DNA of 64,000 bases, from NCBI GenBank assembly GCA_963842835.1, contig CAWJIB010000007.1, positions 62,001 through 126,000 on the forward strand, written 5' to 3'. This DNA comes from Roseiarcus sp963842835. GTDB lineage: Bacteria > Pseudomonadota > Alphaproteobacteria > Rhizobiales > Beijerinckiaceae. Below are positions 9,289 to 18,596 of the stretch, piece by piece. The notes under the pieces are model-generated. The model was not told the origin of the DNA and searched no databases. It saw nothing but the letters and a program-made list of their open reading frames with translations. A program made the position numbers and the translations under genes. The first letter of the stretch is position 1. Every line of letters starts with the position of its first letter.

Positions 9289-10296
9289 TCACGGACCGCG
9301 AAATATCCCATGCGCCAAGAACTCCTCGATCGGAGCGAGAACTTGCGATAGCCGGATCCGTCTAACGCCCTCAATTTCGTGCAAACATACTCCTCTGGCG
9401 CTGATAGGATGCCATTTTTTTGGAGGATTGTTGTCGCCGAAAAGCGCGACAAACGGAGCGCCCACAGCCGCCGCAAGATGCATCGGGCCGCTATCGTGTC
9501 CGACGAATAGGCCGGCGCGTTCGAGCACTGCGGCAGCTTCCCGCACCGTCAACGCGCCGCAAAGGTTACAGATCCGACCTGTCCAATTCCGACTTGCAAG
9601 ATCAGCCCTTTCCCGGTCAGCCACCCCGCCGAGGATTACCAGCGCGAGATTGGGGTGGGCTTCAGACACGGACTGCAGCAATGCCGCCCAATTGTCGGCG
9701 CCCCAATCATTGATTGCGACTTTGCCGCCCATATTGACGGCTAGGAACGGTCCATTCGGCGCCACACTTCGTGCACGCGCCCGTTCGTCGGAGGTGAGCA
9801 TCAGATCCCAATTCCCGCGCGCCGCAAGGTCTATCGCGCCCAGCGCAGCGATCGATCGCGCTAGCCGAGCGCATTCACGTTCAACCTCGCCGGTCTGCGC
9901 GTTGACGACTCTGAGGCTGAGCGCCTCGGGGGAAGCGCCGACAATGTGGCGTAGTCCACAAGCTCGAAGAAAGAGCAAATCCCGGGCCCGCGCAAAAGCG
10001 GAACGCTCAGGCATGAGATAAATGAGCTGATCAGCGCCGGTCGCCATAATTTCGCGGCGCAGACGCAGCAACGTTTTGGGGGAACGGGACCCGACGGGAT
10101 AGGCGACCTCATCATGAACGAGGCCGGACGGGCCCAAAACGTCAAAGAGTGAGCTAGTCGCACTCGACACCGGAACGTTGCTGAGCGCGATCCGCCGATA
10201 CTCCGGAAATGCGCGCGCGATTGCATGAAAGCAAGGCAATGCGATTACTGTATCGCCGATGCTGCCCAGCCGGTAGATCACGATCGCCTTAGGCAT
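9289..10296 (-). CDS. Glycosyltransferase family 9 (heptosyltransferase-like)
   Basis: Start placed at ATG 10296, preceded by AAGGGA; the frame stays open to 10329. The N-terminus IVIYRLGSIGDTVIALP and the C-terminal VGHDSGPMHLAAAVGAP with ALFGDNNPPKKW are the two signature blocks of GT9, the family of ADP-heptose:LPS heptosyltransferases (WaaC/WaaF/WaaQ). Length 335 aa is normal. The adjacent hldE gene makes the ADP-heptose precursor, which supports a heptosyl transfer role, though some GT9 proteins use other sugars. Confidence 0.85.
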   Translation of the reverse strand: MPKAIVIYRLGSIGDTVIALPCFHAIARAFPEYRRIALSNVPVSSATSSLFDVLGPSGLVHDEVAYPVGSRSPKTLLRLRREIMATGADQLIYLMPERSAFARARDLLFLRACGLRHIVGASPEALSLRVVNAQTGEVERECARLARSIAALGAIDLAARGNWDLMLTSDERARARSVAPNGPFLAVNMGGKVAINDWGADNWAALLQSVSEAHPNLALVILGGVADRERADLASRNWTGRICNLCGALTVREAAAVLERAGLFVGHDSGPMHLAAAVGAPFVALFGDNNPPKKWHPISARGVCLHEIEGVRRIRLSQVLAPIEEFLAHGIFRGP

Positions 10297-10451
10297 TTTC
10301 CCTTCGCTCGCGCCGAGGTGAAACCGCAAATCGTGGGCTAAGATTTCGATGCAATCACGAAGATGTTGAGCGTCAGCAAATAGCCGCGTAAGACGCCGGT
10401 CTCAATCGCCAGCCGAAATACAGTCGCGAGCCTTACGATGCTCGGGCGCTC

Positions 10452-11918
10452 CTACTTTTTCAGCTTGGCGATCACCTGGCTTGTGCTTCTTCCGTCGACG
10501 AGTGGATGGGTCAGCACTTCTCCGCCGCGCGCGAGGACAAGAGCTCCGCCGACCACTGCGGTCTTCTCGTAGTCCGCGCCCTTCACTAAGACATCGGGCG
10601 CAACGGACTCGATAAGTCGAAGCGGTGTGTCTTCGTCGAAAACAACGACCATGTCGACGACGTCGAGCGCGGCAAGAATCGCCGAGCGATCGTGGTGATC
10701 ATTGATCGGGCGGTCTGGTCCCTTGAGCCGGGTCACGGAAGCGTCGCTGTTCAAGCCGACAATAAGGCGATCACAATTTGCGCGCGCAAACTGCAGGGAG
10801 CGGATATGGCCTGCATGGATAATGTCGAAGCAACCATTGGTGAATCCGATGCGCAGGTTTGCGTTGCGCCAGACCTCGGCGCACTTCGCCGCCGAGGTCA
10901 ATGAACGGATCTTTTGACGGCTGCTCTCGATTTCGTAGGCGCCGTTCGAAGACGCCTCGGCGAGTAATTCGTTGGTGGTGAGCGTCGCCGTTCCGCGCTT
11001 GCCGACGACAACGCCCGCCGCGACATTCGCTAGCGTGACGGCCAATCTAATATCCGCTCCTGCAGCGAGACAGAGCGCGAATGTGGCGACAACTGTGTCC
11101 CCCGCGCCCGCTACATCGAACACCTCGCGAGCGGTCGCGCGCGAATGAAACACCAGACCGTCGCGTCCAATCAAAGACATCCCTTGGCTTTCCCGCGTGA
11201 TCAACACGCCTTCAAACGGCAACTCATCAAGAATAGCGCGTCCCGCACTTTCCGCCATTTGGTCATCGGCGACAGAGATCCCGACAGCCGCGCGTGTTTC
11301 TTTCAGGTTTGGCGTGATATACGTTGCGCCAAGGTATTTCTTAAAGGACTCAGATTTCGGATCGACAATAATGGGAATATTCCTGGGACGCGCCAACTTG
11401 CAAATTTCGCTCACGAGCGCCGCCGAAACCGCCCCCTTCGCATAGTCCGAGATCACGACGACGTCGCTCTCCGAAATTCTTTGGCGGCATTCATCGAGAA
11501 CCACTTGCAAAATACGATCGGAAACCGGCGCGACCAATTCCTCATCGACCCGAAGAACTTGCTGGCCGGACGAAATAAACCAATTCTTCTGCGTTGTCGG
11601 TCGCTGCGGGTCTTTGACGCAACGCGCTTCGATGCCCTCCGAGCAAAGCAACTCGCTCAATTCCGCGGCCGCGGTATCCTCCCCAACAACACCAATGACG
11701 GCGCATCGCCCGCCTAGCTGGGCAATATTTCGCGCGACATTGGCCGCCCCGCCCGCAAAAGAGGCGGTCGACTTTTTGGTCAACACGGGAACTGGCCCCT
11801 CGGGGGAGATGCGCTCGATCGTTCCGGACAGGAAGCGATCAAGCATCAAATCGCCAACACATATGACACGCCGCGATCTGAAGTTAGAAATGACCTCCTC
11901 TGCAACAACCCGGTTCAT
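10452..11918 (-). CDS. hldE: Bifunctional heptose 7-phosphate kinase / heptose 1-phosphate adenylyltransferase
   Basis: 488 aa, the size of full-length HldE (RfaE). The N-terminal PfkB-type kinase shows GDLMLDRFLSG, GGAANVARNIAQLGG and the anion hole FDVAGAGDTVVATF. The C-terminal cytidylyltransferase-like domain shows FTNGCFDIIHAGHIRSL with the HxGH motif. It phosphorylates D-glycero-D-manno-heptose 7-phosphate and later adenylylates the 1-phosphate. The isomerase GmhA, phosphatase GmhB and epimerase HldD are not in the window and must be elsewhere if the pathway is complete. Confidence 0.93.
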   Translation of the reverse strand: MNRVVAEEVISNFRSRRVICVGDLMLDRFLSGTIERISPEGPVPVLTKKSTASFAGGAANVARNIAQLGGRCAVIGVVGEDTAAAELSELLCSEGIEARCVKDPQRPTTQKNWFISSGQQVLRVDEELVAPVSDRILQVVLDECRQRISESDVVVISDYAKGAVSAALVSEICKLARPRNIPIIVDPKSESFKKYLGATYITPNLKETRAAVGISVADDQMAESAGRAILDELPFEGVLITRESQGMSLIGRDGLVFHSRATAREVFDVAGAGDTVVATFALCLAAGADIRLAVTLANVAAGVVVGKRGTATLTTNELLAEASSNGAYEIESSRQKIRSLTSAAKCAEVWRNANLRIGFTNGCFDIIHAGHIRSLQFARANCDRLIVGLNSDASVTRLKGPDRPINDHHDRSAILAALDVVDMVVVFDEDTPLRLIESVAPDVLVKGADYEKTAVVGGALVLARGGEVLTHPLVDGRSTSQVIAKLKK

Positions 11919-12211
11919 TGCTTCGCGCGCCTAGGTTAGATATTCATTTAATTGATTGATAAAGTATTTACCTCTATTGCTGAGATGACTAGAAGCGGTC
12001 GAAATTGGTCGCGTTTGCGCCGACACAACTACTGCTCCGATTGTGTCAAGCAACAATTCGCTCAGCAAATATACGCGGCGATAACGAAGCAGCGACGCCG
12101 CGTCGACACGGCGCTTGGATGGTCAATCGCCTCCTGCGAACGCATTCTGCTGTGACCGCCGCGATTTCCTCCAAATGAAGTTAAAGTCCGGGCCGAAGGA
12201 AGGGCCGGACG
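11919..12211. other. Intergenic region upstream of hldE
   Basis: The 60 bases next to hldE are AT-rich and could hold its promoter. The part near 12180-12211 (GGCCGAAGGAAGGGCCGGA-like) resembles the left flank of IS3-family elements and probably belongs to the IS remnant that follows. Confidence 0.35.
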
Positions 12212-12490
12212 ATGGAGCGAGCAGGCTTCGCGGAAGAGCAGATCGTTGGCGTATCGCGCGAGCATGAGATTGGCGTGAAAATTCTTTCTTTGGCGCGCAA
12301 CCACGGCGTCCCGGAACCGACGCTCTACAACTGGAAGGCCCGATACGGCGGGGCGGACGTGTCAGCGGCCAAGCATCTGAACCGGCTTGAGGACGAGAAT
12401 GCGAAACTGAAGAAGCCGCTCGCCGAGGCGATGCTCGAGGCGTCCGCGCTGCGCGAGCTTCTGTTAGGAGAACGGCAGGTCCGCCGCTAA
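12212..12490 (+). mobile_element. IS3-family transposase OrfA remnant
   Basis: A 92-aa helix-turn-helix OrfA: FAEEQIVGVSREHEIGVK, NHGVPEPTLYNWKARYGG, then LEDENAKLKKPLAEAMLE, the leucine-zipper segment typical of IS3 OrfA. No OrfB integrase with a DDE motif follows; the next 300 bases contain no open frame that resembles it. The element is thus truncated and cannot move on its own. It is the only plus-strand gene inside this part of the minus-strand polysaccharide locus. Confidence 0.8.
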
Positions 12491-12788
12491 ACGCGAGGGC
12501 GCCGCCCGTCTGCGTCCCATGCGCCCGACGGAAACCACGCCCTCGGTACGATCTATTCCCGGAAAGTTCGTAGATCCCGTTTCGGCGGCTACCCTCCGCA
12601 ACGCGCCATCGCGAAGCGGATGTCCCAGAGGCTGCCCGAGCGGTCAGAGGGACGAGCTCGTGGGAGAAAACTAACGAGTTGAACCCCACGCCCAGGGGTG
12701 ACCTGTCGCTCCGACGACCCGGCACAGGCAATGTGCACTCCAGCGTCGTTATCGTCGATAAACTCGTCACAATCGGGATCTTCAATAG
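12491..12788. other. Probable degraded IS3 downstream part
   Basis: No gene. The position directly after OrfA suggests these bases derive from a decayed orfB. A short TTTCGGCGGCTAC stretch is reminiscent of the RFGYRR block of OrfB, but I cannot establish it. Confidence 0.25.
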
Positions 12789-13829
12789 TCACCGAACGCC
12801 TTCAGTCAATATTGGCCGGCAGAAGTCGAGAATTTCCGTGCATATTCGTTCATTGAAGCGCCCATTTGACAATGCTCGCGAATGTCCCGCAACCGCAACG
12901 GATTCACGACGTTCGTCGTCAGCGAGCAACGATAAGCACAGTTTTGCGCACTCATCCGCGTTGTCGAAAAAACACGCCTCAATTCCATTCCGATACAAAT
13001 GCTCGTGGTCCACGGTTCGAGGCGCGCAGAGCAAGGTTCCAATGGCGGGGATTTCCAGACTGCGGGTCGTATGCAAGTCAAGGTTCCCCTCCGAGAGCAA
13101 GGCCAAGCCTATCTTGGCGCGTGAAATGGTCTCCACGTAAGAATCATCGTCGAGGTATCCGACTTCCACCGCGGACTGAATTCTTGGGTACTCCGGCGCC
13201 TTCGTCCACCTTGGCCCGAAGATTTGCAGGGGAACGCCGCGCTCGAGGAGCCGCAGCATAAAAGGCCCGCGCTCCGGCATCCATGTGCCGACGAAGACGA
13301 CATCAAGCGGCGGAGGCGCAGCTTCCCCTGCCGCCGGATTTCGACGGCGATGAACGACTTCATCCGCCGATTGGACGACCTTGATCGCGCGCTTCGCTCC
13401 CAACGAACGCGCTCGTTCGACGCTCGATTGTCGGGGCGTCGCAAAAAGATCGTAAATCGGCAGCGCTTTGAGAAATAGCCGCCATCGGCGGCCGTCGCGA
13501 CGGGTGAAGGGATTGTCGAGATTGTGGTTGACCAGTACGCCCGATCGCGCCTTCAATTCGCGCGCAAGGCGAACGCCGACGAGTTCGCCGTTGTCGACCC
13601 AGATTACGTCGAAGCGATCCTCGCCAATCGCGCTCAGCACATGACGAAGAATTCGTCCCTCCAGGCCCAAGCCTCCCGTCTTGAACGACCAAGCGGCGAG
13701 CCAGCGCGAGCCTTTCACAGGCGCGTAGGGATCAATGAGGCGGACATCATGGCCGAGGCGCCTCAGCGCCTCGAAACGATGCCGCGACGTGCCTGAATGC
13801 GCGCCTAGGTAGAGGATCTTCAGGGACAT
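12789..13829 (-). CDS. Glycosyltransferase (CgeB-like, GT1/GT4 clan)
   Basis: 346 aa from ATG 13829. N-terminal KILYLGAHSGTSRHRFEALRR, central VWVDNGE-type and LVNHNLDNPFTRRDG blocks, and a C-terminal half with VVFVGTWMPERGPFML, IFGPRW, ISRAKIGLALLSEGN and LEIPAIGTLLCAPRT. This is the architecture of the 'glycosyl transferases group 1, subfamily 2' / CgeB proteins, which are usually cytoplasmic GT-B enzymes. It is flanked by the IS3 remnant at its 3' side. Sugar specificity unknown. Confidence 0.75.
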   Translation of the reverse strand: MSLKILYLGAHSGTSRHRFEALRRLGHDVRLIDPYAPVKGSRWLAAWSFKTGGLGLEGRILRHVLSAIGEDRFDVIWVDNGELVGVRLARELKARSGVLVNHNLDNPFTRRDGRRWRLFLKALPIYDLFATPRQSSVERARSLGAKRAIKVVQSADEVVHRRRNPAAGEAAPPPLDVVFVGTWMPERGPFMLRLLERGVPLQIFGPRWTKAPEYPRIQSAVEVGYLDDDSYVETISRAKIGLALLSEGNLDLHTTRSLEIPAIGTLLCAPRTVDHEHLYRNGIEACFFDNADECAKLCLSLLADDERRESVAVAGHSRALSNGRFNERICTEILDFCRPILTEGVR

Positions 13830-14138
13830 CGTGTAATAGCTTCCACCGAATTCATCGGTCGGATATCCGCGCCATTAGGGACACTTCTACAACCCGTGCG
13901 ACACTGACGCCTTGAAAATAGCCAGACACGGGAACCGCAATCATCTAACATGACCCCGGCTCCACGATCTTGTCCTGCAATCGCCGTCTCACTACTTGAT
14001 ACTTTTACTTGTCATAGAATTGAAGACGTTCCCCACGCCCGCCAAGCGACCTCGATTTTCCCTCTTATTACACCTCCACACTCATAGCGGTGTCAGTCCG
14101 CGTTTGAAGCCGGGTCGGCATTTCCCGCCTTAGCGAGT
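13830..14138. other. Intergenic stretch, no gene seen
   Basis: About 310 bases between two minus-strand genes; stops are frequent in all frames. It likely carries the promoter of the downstream glycosyltransferase, but no clear boxes are visible. Confidence 0.35.
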
Positions 14139-14843
14139 TCAGGTCACCACAAGCGACACGGCGTTGAAGTGGAACGCCAAGTACTCATATCTGACGCCGC
14201 GCGCGGCGACGAATTCTTGCCACGCCTTGAACTCACCCATGCGCCAGCCGCGTTGGCCGAAATACTCATCGAACACGACAACTGTGCCTTTTTGAATGCG
14301 GTCGCCGGCCGTCCGCAGAACGGTTGATGCGGCCTCGTAGGTATCGCAATCGATGTGGACGAAGGAGAACGGCTGTGGATGCTCGCTCAAGAATGGCGGC
14401 AAGGTTTCATCGAACCAGCCCTTGATTAACGCGACATTGACAGGGACCGCGGGGAGCACGCCGCCCAAATTGAACGCACCTTTCGGCAGCTCCCAGCCCT
14501 TCCAATCCTCGCGCAACCCTTCAAAGGAATCGAAACCGTAGATCATTTCCTTGGTCAACGAGGCAAAAAACCTGATTGACCGGCCGCTCCACACCCCGAA
14601 TTCGACGATCAACCCGCTCCCCCTCGCCGCGCGGGCAGAAAATGCGTGGCGTCGCAGCGCATCGATGTCGCTGAACGCCAATGCTTGCGGCATGCGGCTG
14701 TCAGCGTAATCGGCAGAATCGGCAATCGCGCGGCGGGTTGTTTCATGGACGACGGTATGCGGGTTGCTAAAGCGCTTTGCCTGGATATACCCAACAAGCG
14801 GGATCAGTGTCACATCGACGAAACGCTTTGCGAGGTTTTTCAT
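14139..14843 (-). CDS. Class I SAM methyltransferase (TylF/Methyltransf_24-like)
   Basis: ATG 14843 is chosen because AAGGA lies about eight bases upstream; the frame is open to a GTG at 14861. LIVEFGVWSGRSIRFFA is a SAM-binding motif I of the macrocin/TylF-like type. IYGFDSFEGLREDW and FSFVHIDCDTYEAASTVL supply the acidic residues, the latter similar to the metal-binding aspartates of TylF/MycF sugar O-methyltransferases. VVFDEYFGQRGW follows. Likely methylates a sugar of the polysaccharide. Confidence 0.78.
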   Translation of the reverse strand: MKNLAKRFVDVTLIPLVGYIQAKRFSNPHTVVHETTRRAIADSADYADSRMPQALAFSDIDALRRHAFSARAARGSGLIVEFGVWSGRSIRFFASLTKEMIYGFDSFEGLREDWKGWELPKGAFNLGGVLPAVPVNVALIKGWFDETLPPFLSEHPQPFSFVHIDCDTYEAASTVLRTAGDRIQKGTVVVFDEYFGQRGWRMGEFKAWQEFVAARGVRYEYLAFHFNAVSLVVT

Positions 14844-14924
14844 TGACCGGTTCCTTGCCACTCTTTCAACACTCTTGCCATGCCAAACATTTCGGACATC
14901 AAAGCCGTACTCTCTGATGTACTA

Positions 14925-16088
14925 CTACCGCCGGTCCTGATCCAATAACCCAAGAAACCGAGACGATAATTTCTCCCCATAACTGGCCCATCCGCCCAGA
15001 TTCTGAGCAAGTTGTGACGCCGCGGCTGAAAGTTCTGCACAAAGCGTCCTATCCGAATACAATTTCACAATTGCCGCAGCGATTGTCTCAGGCGTGCACT
15101 TGTCCAATATAATGCCGTGTTTCCCATTGGTAAAAAGGTCCTCCGCTCCTGTCGCCCGAGAGGCTATCACCGGACATCCACACGCGAGCGCTTGACCTTG
15201 TACGATTGCCAACCCTTCCTCGACGGATGGCAACACCAACGCATGCGCGGATGAAAGCTCATCTACGAGCTCGTCCCAGGGGAGGTGACCCAGCCACGCG
15301 ATCTTTTGGCTTTTGCACAAAGACTTGAGAAACTGCGTATCAGGCGTCGGCGAGCCGATCACGTTTATAATCACATTATATCCGCCAATAAGTTCCGCAG
15401 CGCGTATGAGTTTATGCAGCCCCTTGCGGACAGACAAGGCGCCGACAAACACGACCTTGAATACATCGCTTTTGTTTTTGGTTGGTTTAAAATAGCCAGT
15501 ATTAATTCCGTACGGCTGTAATATGAGTTTCTTCGCTGAGATTCCACTATCCACAAAGCTTTGCCAGGCCGCCTGGGAAGGGACCGACACGTAATCCGCG
15601 GCTTCATACTCCGCAAGCTCGCGCTCGACGACGAAGCGCGATACCGGTCTATATGGCAATCCCAGCGCTTCATATTCCCGCTGAAGAACGCCTTCCTGGA
15701 AAGAGATATGCGTCGATCCCCTTTCACAGACGTATAAAGCTCCAAATCTCTCCCGAGCAAACTGTCCCGACCACAGCGAGAAACTCGACAGGCCAATGAA
15801 GATATCACACGGAGATAGATAACGTCGGCAAAATCTATCGTGACTAACAATAAGCACCCGATCCCAGGCTCGATCCAACGCTTTGGTATGCAGATTGAAG
15901 CGGTTCATAAGCATCCAAGGCGCATAGAGATAAGGAAGCGCTCGAATTCGTTGACGTTCGACCCCCCATCTCGCCAACTTGAACAGCGGATAGGCAGTAA
16001 AAATTTCCCCGAGATGCCCGCGGTCCTGAAGCTGCCGCGCAGTTTCGAAGAGGTGGAATGGCCCAGAGGTGGAAATCGATATTCTCAC
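14925..16088 (-). CDS. Glycosyltransferase family 4
   Basis: 387 aa. N-terminal ISTSGPFHLFETARQL, central RGSTHISFQEGVLQREYE, and C-terminal VVFVGALSVRKGLHKLIRA, IAWLGHLPWDELVDELSSA and LPSVEEGLAIVQGQALACG, the E-x7-E nucleotide-sugar block. The codon mix looks more AT-leaning than in the flanking catabolic genes, as is common for transferred glycan genes. Specificity unknown. Confidence 0.85.
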   Translation of the reverse strand: MRISISTSGPFHLFETARQLQDRGHLGEIFTAYPLFKLARWGVERQRIRALPYLYAPWMLMNRFNLHTKALDRAWDRVLIVSHDRFCRRYLSPCDIFIGLSSFSLWSGQFARERFGALYVCERGSTHISFQEGVLQREYEALGLPYRPVSRFVVERELAEYEAADYVSVPSQAAWQSFVDSGISAKKLILQPYGINTGYFKPTKNKSDVFKVVFVGALSVRKGLHKLIRAAELIGGYNVIINVIGSPTPDTQFLKSLCKSQKIAWLGHLPWDELVDELSSAHALVLPSVEEGLAIVQGQALACGCPVIASRATGAEDLFTNGKHGIILDKCTPETIAAAIVKLYSDRTLCAELSAAASQLAQNLGGWASYGEKLSSRFLGLLDQDRR

Positions 16089-16317
16089 TTCGCCCGCCGT
16101 TCTTCACATTACGCGATATTCTGACGCGCCATTGTCGCGACCGGGGCGCCACGATCAACACGCGAACGATGCGAATAACACCGCCTGGCGGCCCTCCCAA
16201 TCTGTCTCGCCAGCGCCACGGCGCGCCGCGGCTATTGGTGGCGTCAGCTTGCGGGCGGCGCGTATCCGAGAGAATGCCTACCCAGTTGAAACAATCGGGC
16301 GTCGAGCCTGATCTCGT

Positions 16318-17163
16318 TCAAAAGACGCGATCTATCGCAAGGGTCCAAGCTACGCCGTCGCGAAAGAGCACGATGTTCTCCCCGCAAATACACGTTCGGA
16401 ATCGGTGCCCTGTCTCTCGAAGCGCTTCGAAAATAAGCTGCGTCACAAACGGCCTATCAGAATCGGGGCATTCGAAGATAAGGCACTTGACCAGACCTAA
16501 CCATTCTTTCTCGTCGGAAGAGAACAACTCTTGCTCGGCGCCTTCGATGTCGAGTTTCAAGATATCGATCGACTTCAAGTCGAAGCTCTGAACAATGGAA
16601 TTCAGGGTAATCAACTCGACCGCCTCAATCGTCCTGTCGCTTGTGACACGGAATGCTTCGTTGGCGTTGTCGCCGCTACCCCTTGCAGAAATGCCTAGCA
16701 CCTGCTCGCTCGAATACAGCGCCTTGTTGAGCACGGCGACGTTCGGATATGGCCTGGTATTCTCACGTAACAACGCGAAATTATCGCGTTGTGCTTCCAC
16801 GGCGATGATCCGTGCATTGGGGAACCGGTGCGCGAACCTAACGGTCTCAGCGCCGATGTTCGCCCCGCCATCGACAATGGTCGTGACCCTACTATCCGCG
16901 GAATCAACGATGCGATAGTTAGGCGAAAACAAATGAGACACGGCGCCGACGTCGCCACGGCATCGGAACGCAAAGCTCGTTCTCGATGTCCGAAGCTTGA
17001 GGTGAAGGACTCGATCGGAATCCCTATAGAGCCGATAGAGAACTCTAGATTTGAATGCGCCGCCAAATCCAAAAGCTGCCGAGGCGGCCAGGAACGACGA
17101 GAAAAAGGTTGCGAGGTTGCTCAGCAACCCCGACTTAGAAATGGCGCTCGGGTCCGTCTGCAT
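16318..17163 (-). CDS. FkbM-family methyltransferase
   Basis: Start uncertain: ATG 17163 has AGAGA upstream, while ATG 17217 (18 codons earlier) has no ribosome binding site. VTTIVDGGANIGAETVRFAH is FkbM motif I, RIIAVEAQRDNFALL motif II, and SIDILKLDIEGAEQELFSS the diagnostic FkbM block. The N-terminal ~60 residues contain a hydrophobic alanine/phenylalanine stretch that could attach it to the membrane. It lies about 80 bases (27 if the upper start is used) after the flippase gene in the same direction, so it is likely co-transcribed. Confidence 0.83.
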   Translation of the reverse strand: MQTDPSAISKSGLLSNLATFFSSFLAASAAFGFGGAFKSRVLYRLYRDSDRVLHLKLRTSRTSFAFRCRGDVGAVSHLFSPNYRIVDSADSRVTTIVDGGANIGAETVRFAHRFPNARIIAVEAQRDNFALLRENTRPYPNVAVLNKALYSSEQVLGISARGSGDNANEAFRVTSDRTIEAVELITLNSIVQSFDLKSIDILKLDIEGAEQELFSSDEKEWLGLVKCLIFECPDSDRPFVTQLIFEALRETGHRFRTCICGENIVLFRDGVAWTLAIDRVF

Positions 17164-17243
17164 CGAGATCTCTAAGAATGGTGTCTGCGCGCCACCTCGG
17201 ACGTCGCAAGATGTCATTTCGCGGGTTCACTACAGTTGTTTAC

Positions 17244-18596
17244 TCACGATGGCGCCGGCAGACTACCATGAAGGTTGAACATTGCGATATGACGCCTTAC
17301 GATATTATCAAAGTAGGATAATTTTACGATGTACATCACAACAGCTGCCAACACCATACCGTAAAGACTGCCATAATCGAGAATTACGCATTTAAGCGGA
17401 AGCAATGCGACCACTATCGCTGCCGCGACAACAATCTGCGCTTTCATGTCGTTGAATGCGATTAAGAACACTTGTTGAAAACTGATTATACTGTTGAGGG
17501 TGACAAAGAGCGCAAAGGCGAATTTAAGCAAGGCGATGTGGGGAAGGGTCAGCCGCACCCCAGTCCACAGACGAACAATCAATTCGGACTCAGACCACAG
17601 CAACGAGGCCGAACATAATGATATCATTGTCACCAGCGCATAACCTGCGCGCCGCGCCGCGATGATCCAGCGGTAGTCGCGTTGGGCCACTGCGCCCGAA
17701 ACGGCCGGCCATAACGGCCACATGGCCATTCCCGTGAGAGACAGAATATAGCCAAATAGGCGCGAAAGGAGATCGTATTGCGCGACGGCTTGCGGATCGT
17801 AAAAATGCGAAATCAAGATCGCGTCAACGCCAGACTCGGCGAAATTGACAAGTTGAAACACGGTGAAATTGAAGCCTGACGCGATCCGGCGCGGCAGCCG
17901 GTCGAATGACAATGCCGCTATGCTCGGAGACAAATCGGGACGCAGTCGAACAAACAGATAGAGCGTGGATGCGCCAGCCACTACGTTCGGCAGAAGGACG
18001 AACGTGGCGACGAACGTATCAAGGCGCGGTGAGGCGTTGGCGGCGGCCACGGCGCCGGCGAGCACGGCAATTCGGCCAGCCGTCGCCCAAATCTGGCCGG
18101 CCGCGCCCATTTGCAAAGCGAAGAATATTCGCTGCGCTATCGCGAGAGGAATACCGAGCGCTGAGGATCCGAGGAGGACAAACCAAACGTGTCCGGCCAA
18201 ATCCGCCGGCACGGCCGGCAAGAGGCGAGGGGTCACGCCGGTGGCGTAAACGACGCTGCCTAGCGTCAGGAGCGCCGCCGCGCAGCCAATCAGAAAAAAC
18301 CACACCTGGGAAATTAAGCGTCGCGCCGCCGCATGATCGCCATTCGCCTCCGTCTGCGCGAGCTCGGTGACAATGGCGTTGCCGAGGCCGAAGTCAGCAT
18401 AGGCGAAGAAATTTGTCAGCGAGACAATGACCGCCAAGGTCCCATATTGCGCTTCGCCGAGCGTTCGGACCGCGAGAGGAATGGCGAGTAATGTTGAAAC
18501 AATATTGATCGCCCGCCCGCTGAAGGCCGCGCCAATGTTCCGTAACACCACGCGTGTTCGCGGATGCAGCGCCATACGCAGCGCAGGAGTATTCAT
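17244..18596 (-). CDS. wzx: Polysaccharide flippase (Wzx-like, MOP superfamily)
   Basis: 450 aa with 12 or more hydrophobic segments. The start GAAFSGRAINIVSTLLAIPLA... and NFFAYADFGLGNAIV are typical of Wzx/RfbX-type O-unit flippases, which move undecaprenyl-PP-linked repeat units across the inner membrane. Its ATG overlaps the stop of the upstream polymerase gene by four bases (18593-18596), so the two are translationally coupled, the usual wzy-wzx pairing. Confidence 0.82.
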   Translation of the reverse strand: MNTPALRMALHPRTRVVLRNIGAAFSGRAINIVSTLLAIPLAVRTLGEAQYGTLAVIVSLTNFFAYADFGLGNAIVTELAQTEANGDHAAARRLISQVWFFLIGCAAALLTLGSVVYATGVTPRLLPAVPADLAGHVWFVLLGSSALGIPLAIAQRIFFALQMGAAGQIWATAGRIAVLAGAVAAANASPRLDTFVATFVLLPNVVAGASTLYLFVRLRPDLSPSIAALSFDRLPRRIASGFNFTVFQLVNFAESGVDAILISHFYDPQAVAQYDLLSRLFGYILSLTGMAMWPLWPAVSGAVAQRDYRWIIAARRAGYALVTMISLCSASLLWSESELIVRLWTGVRLTLPHIALLKFAFALFVTLNSIISFQQVFLIAFNDMKAQIVVAAAIVVALLPLKCVILDYGSLYGMVLAAVVMYIVKLSYFDNIVRRHIAMFNLHGSLPAPS

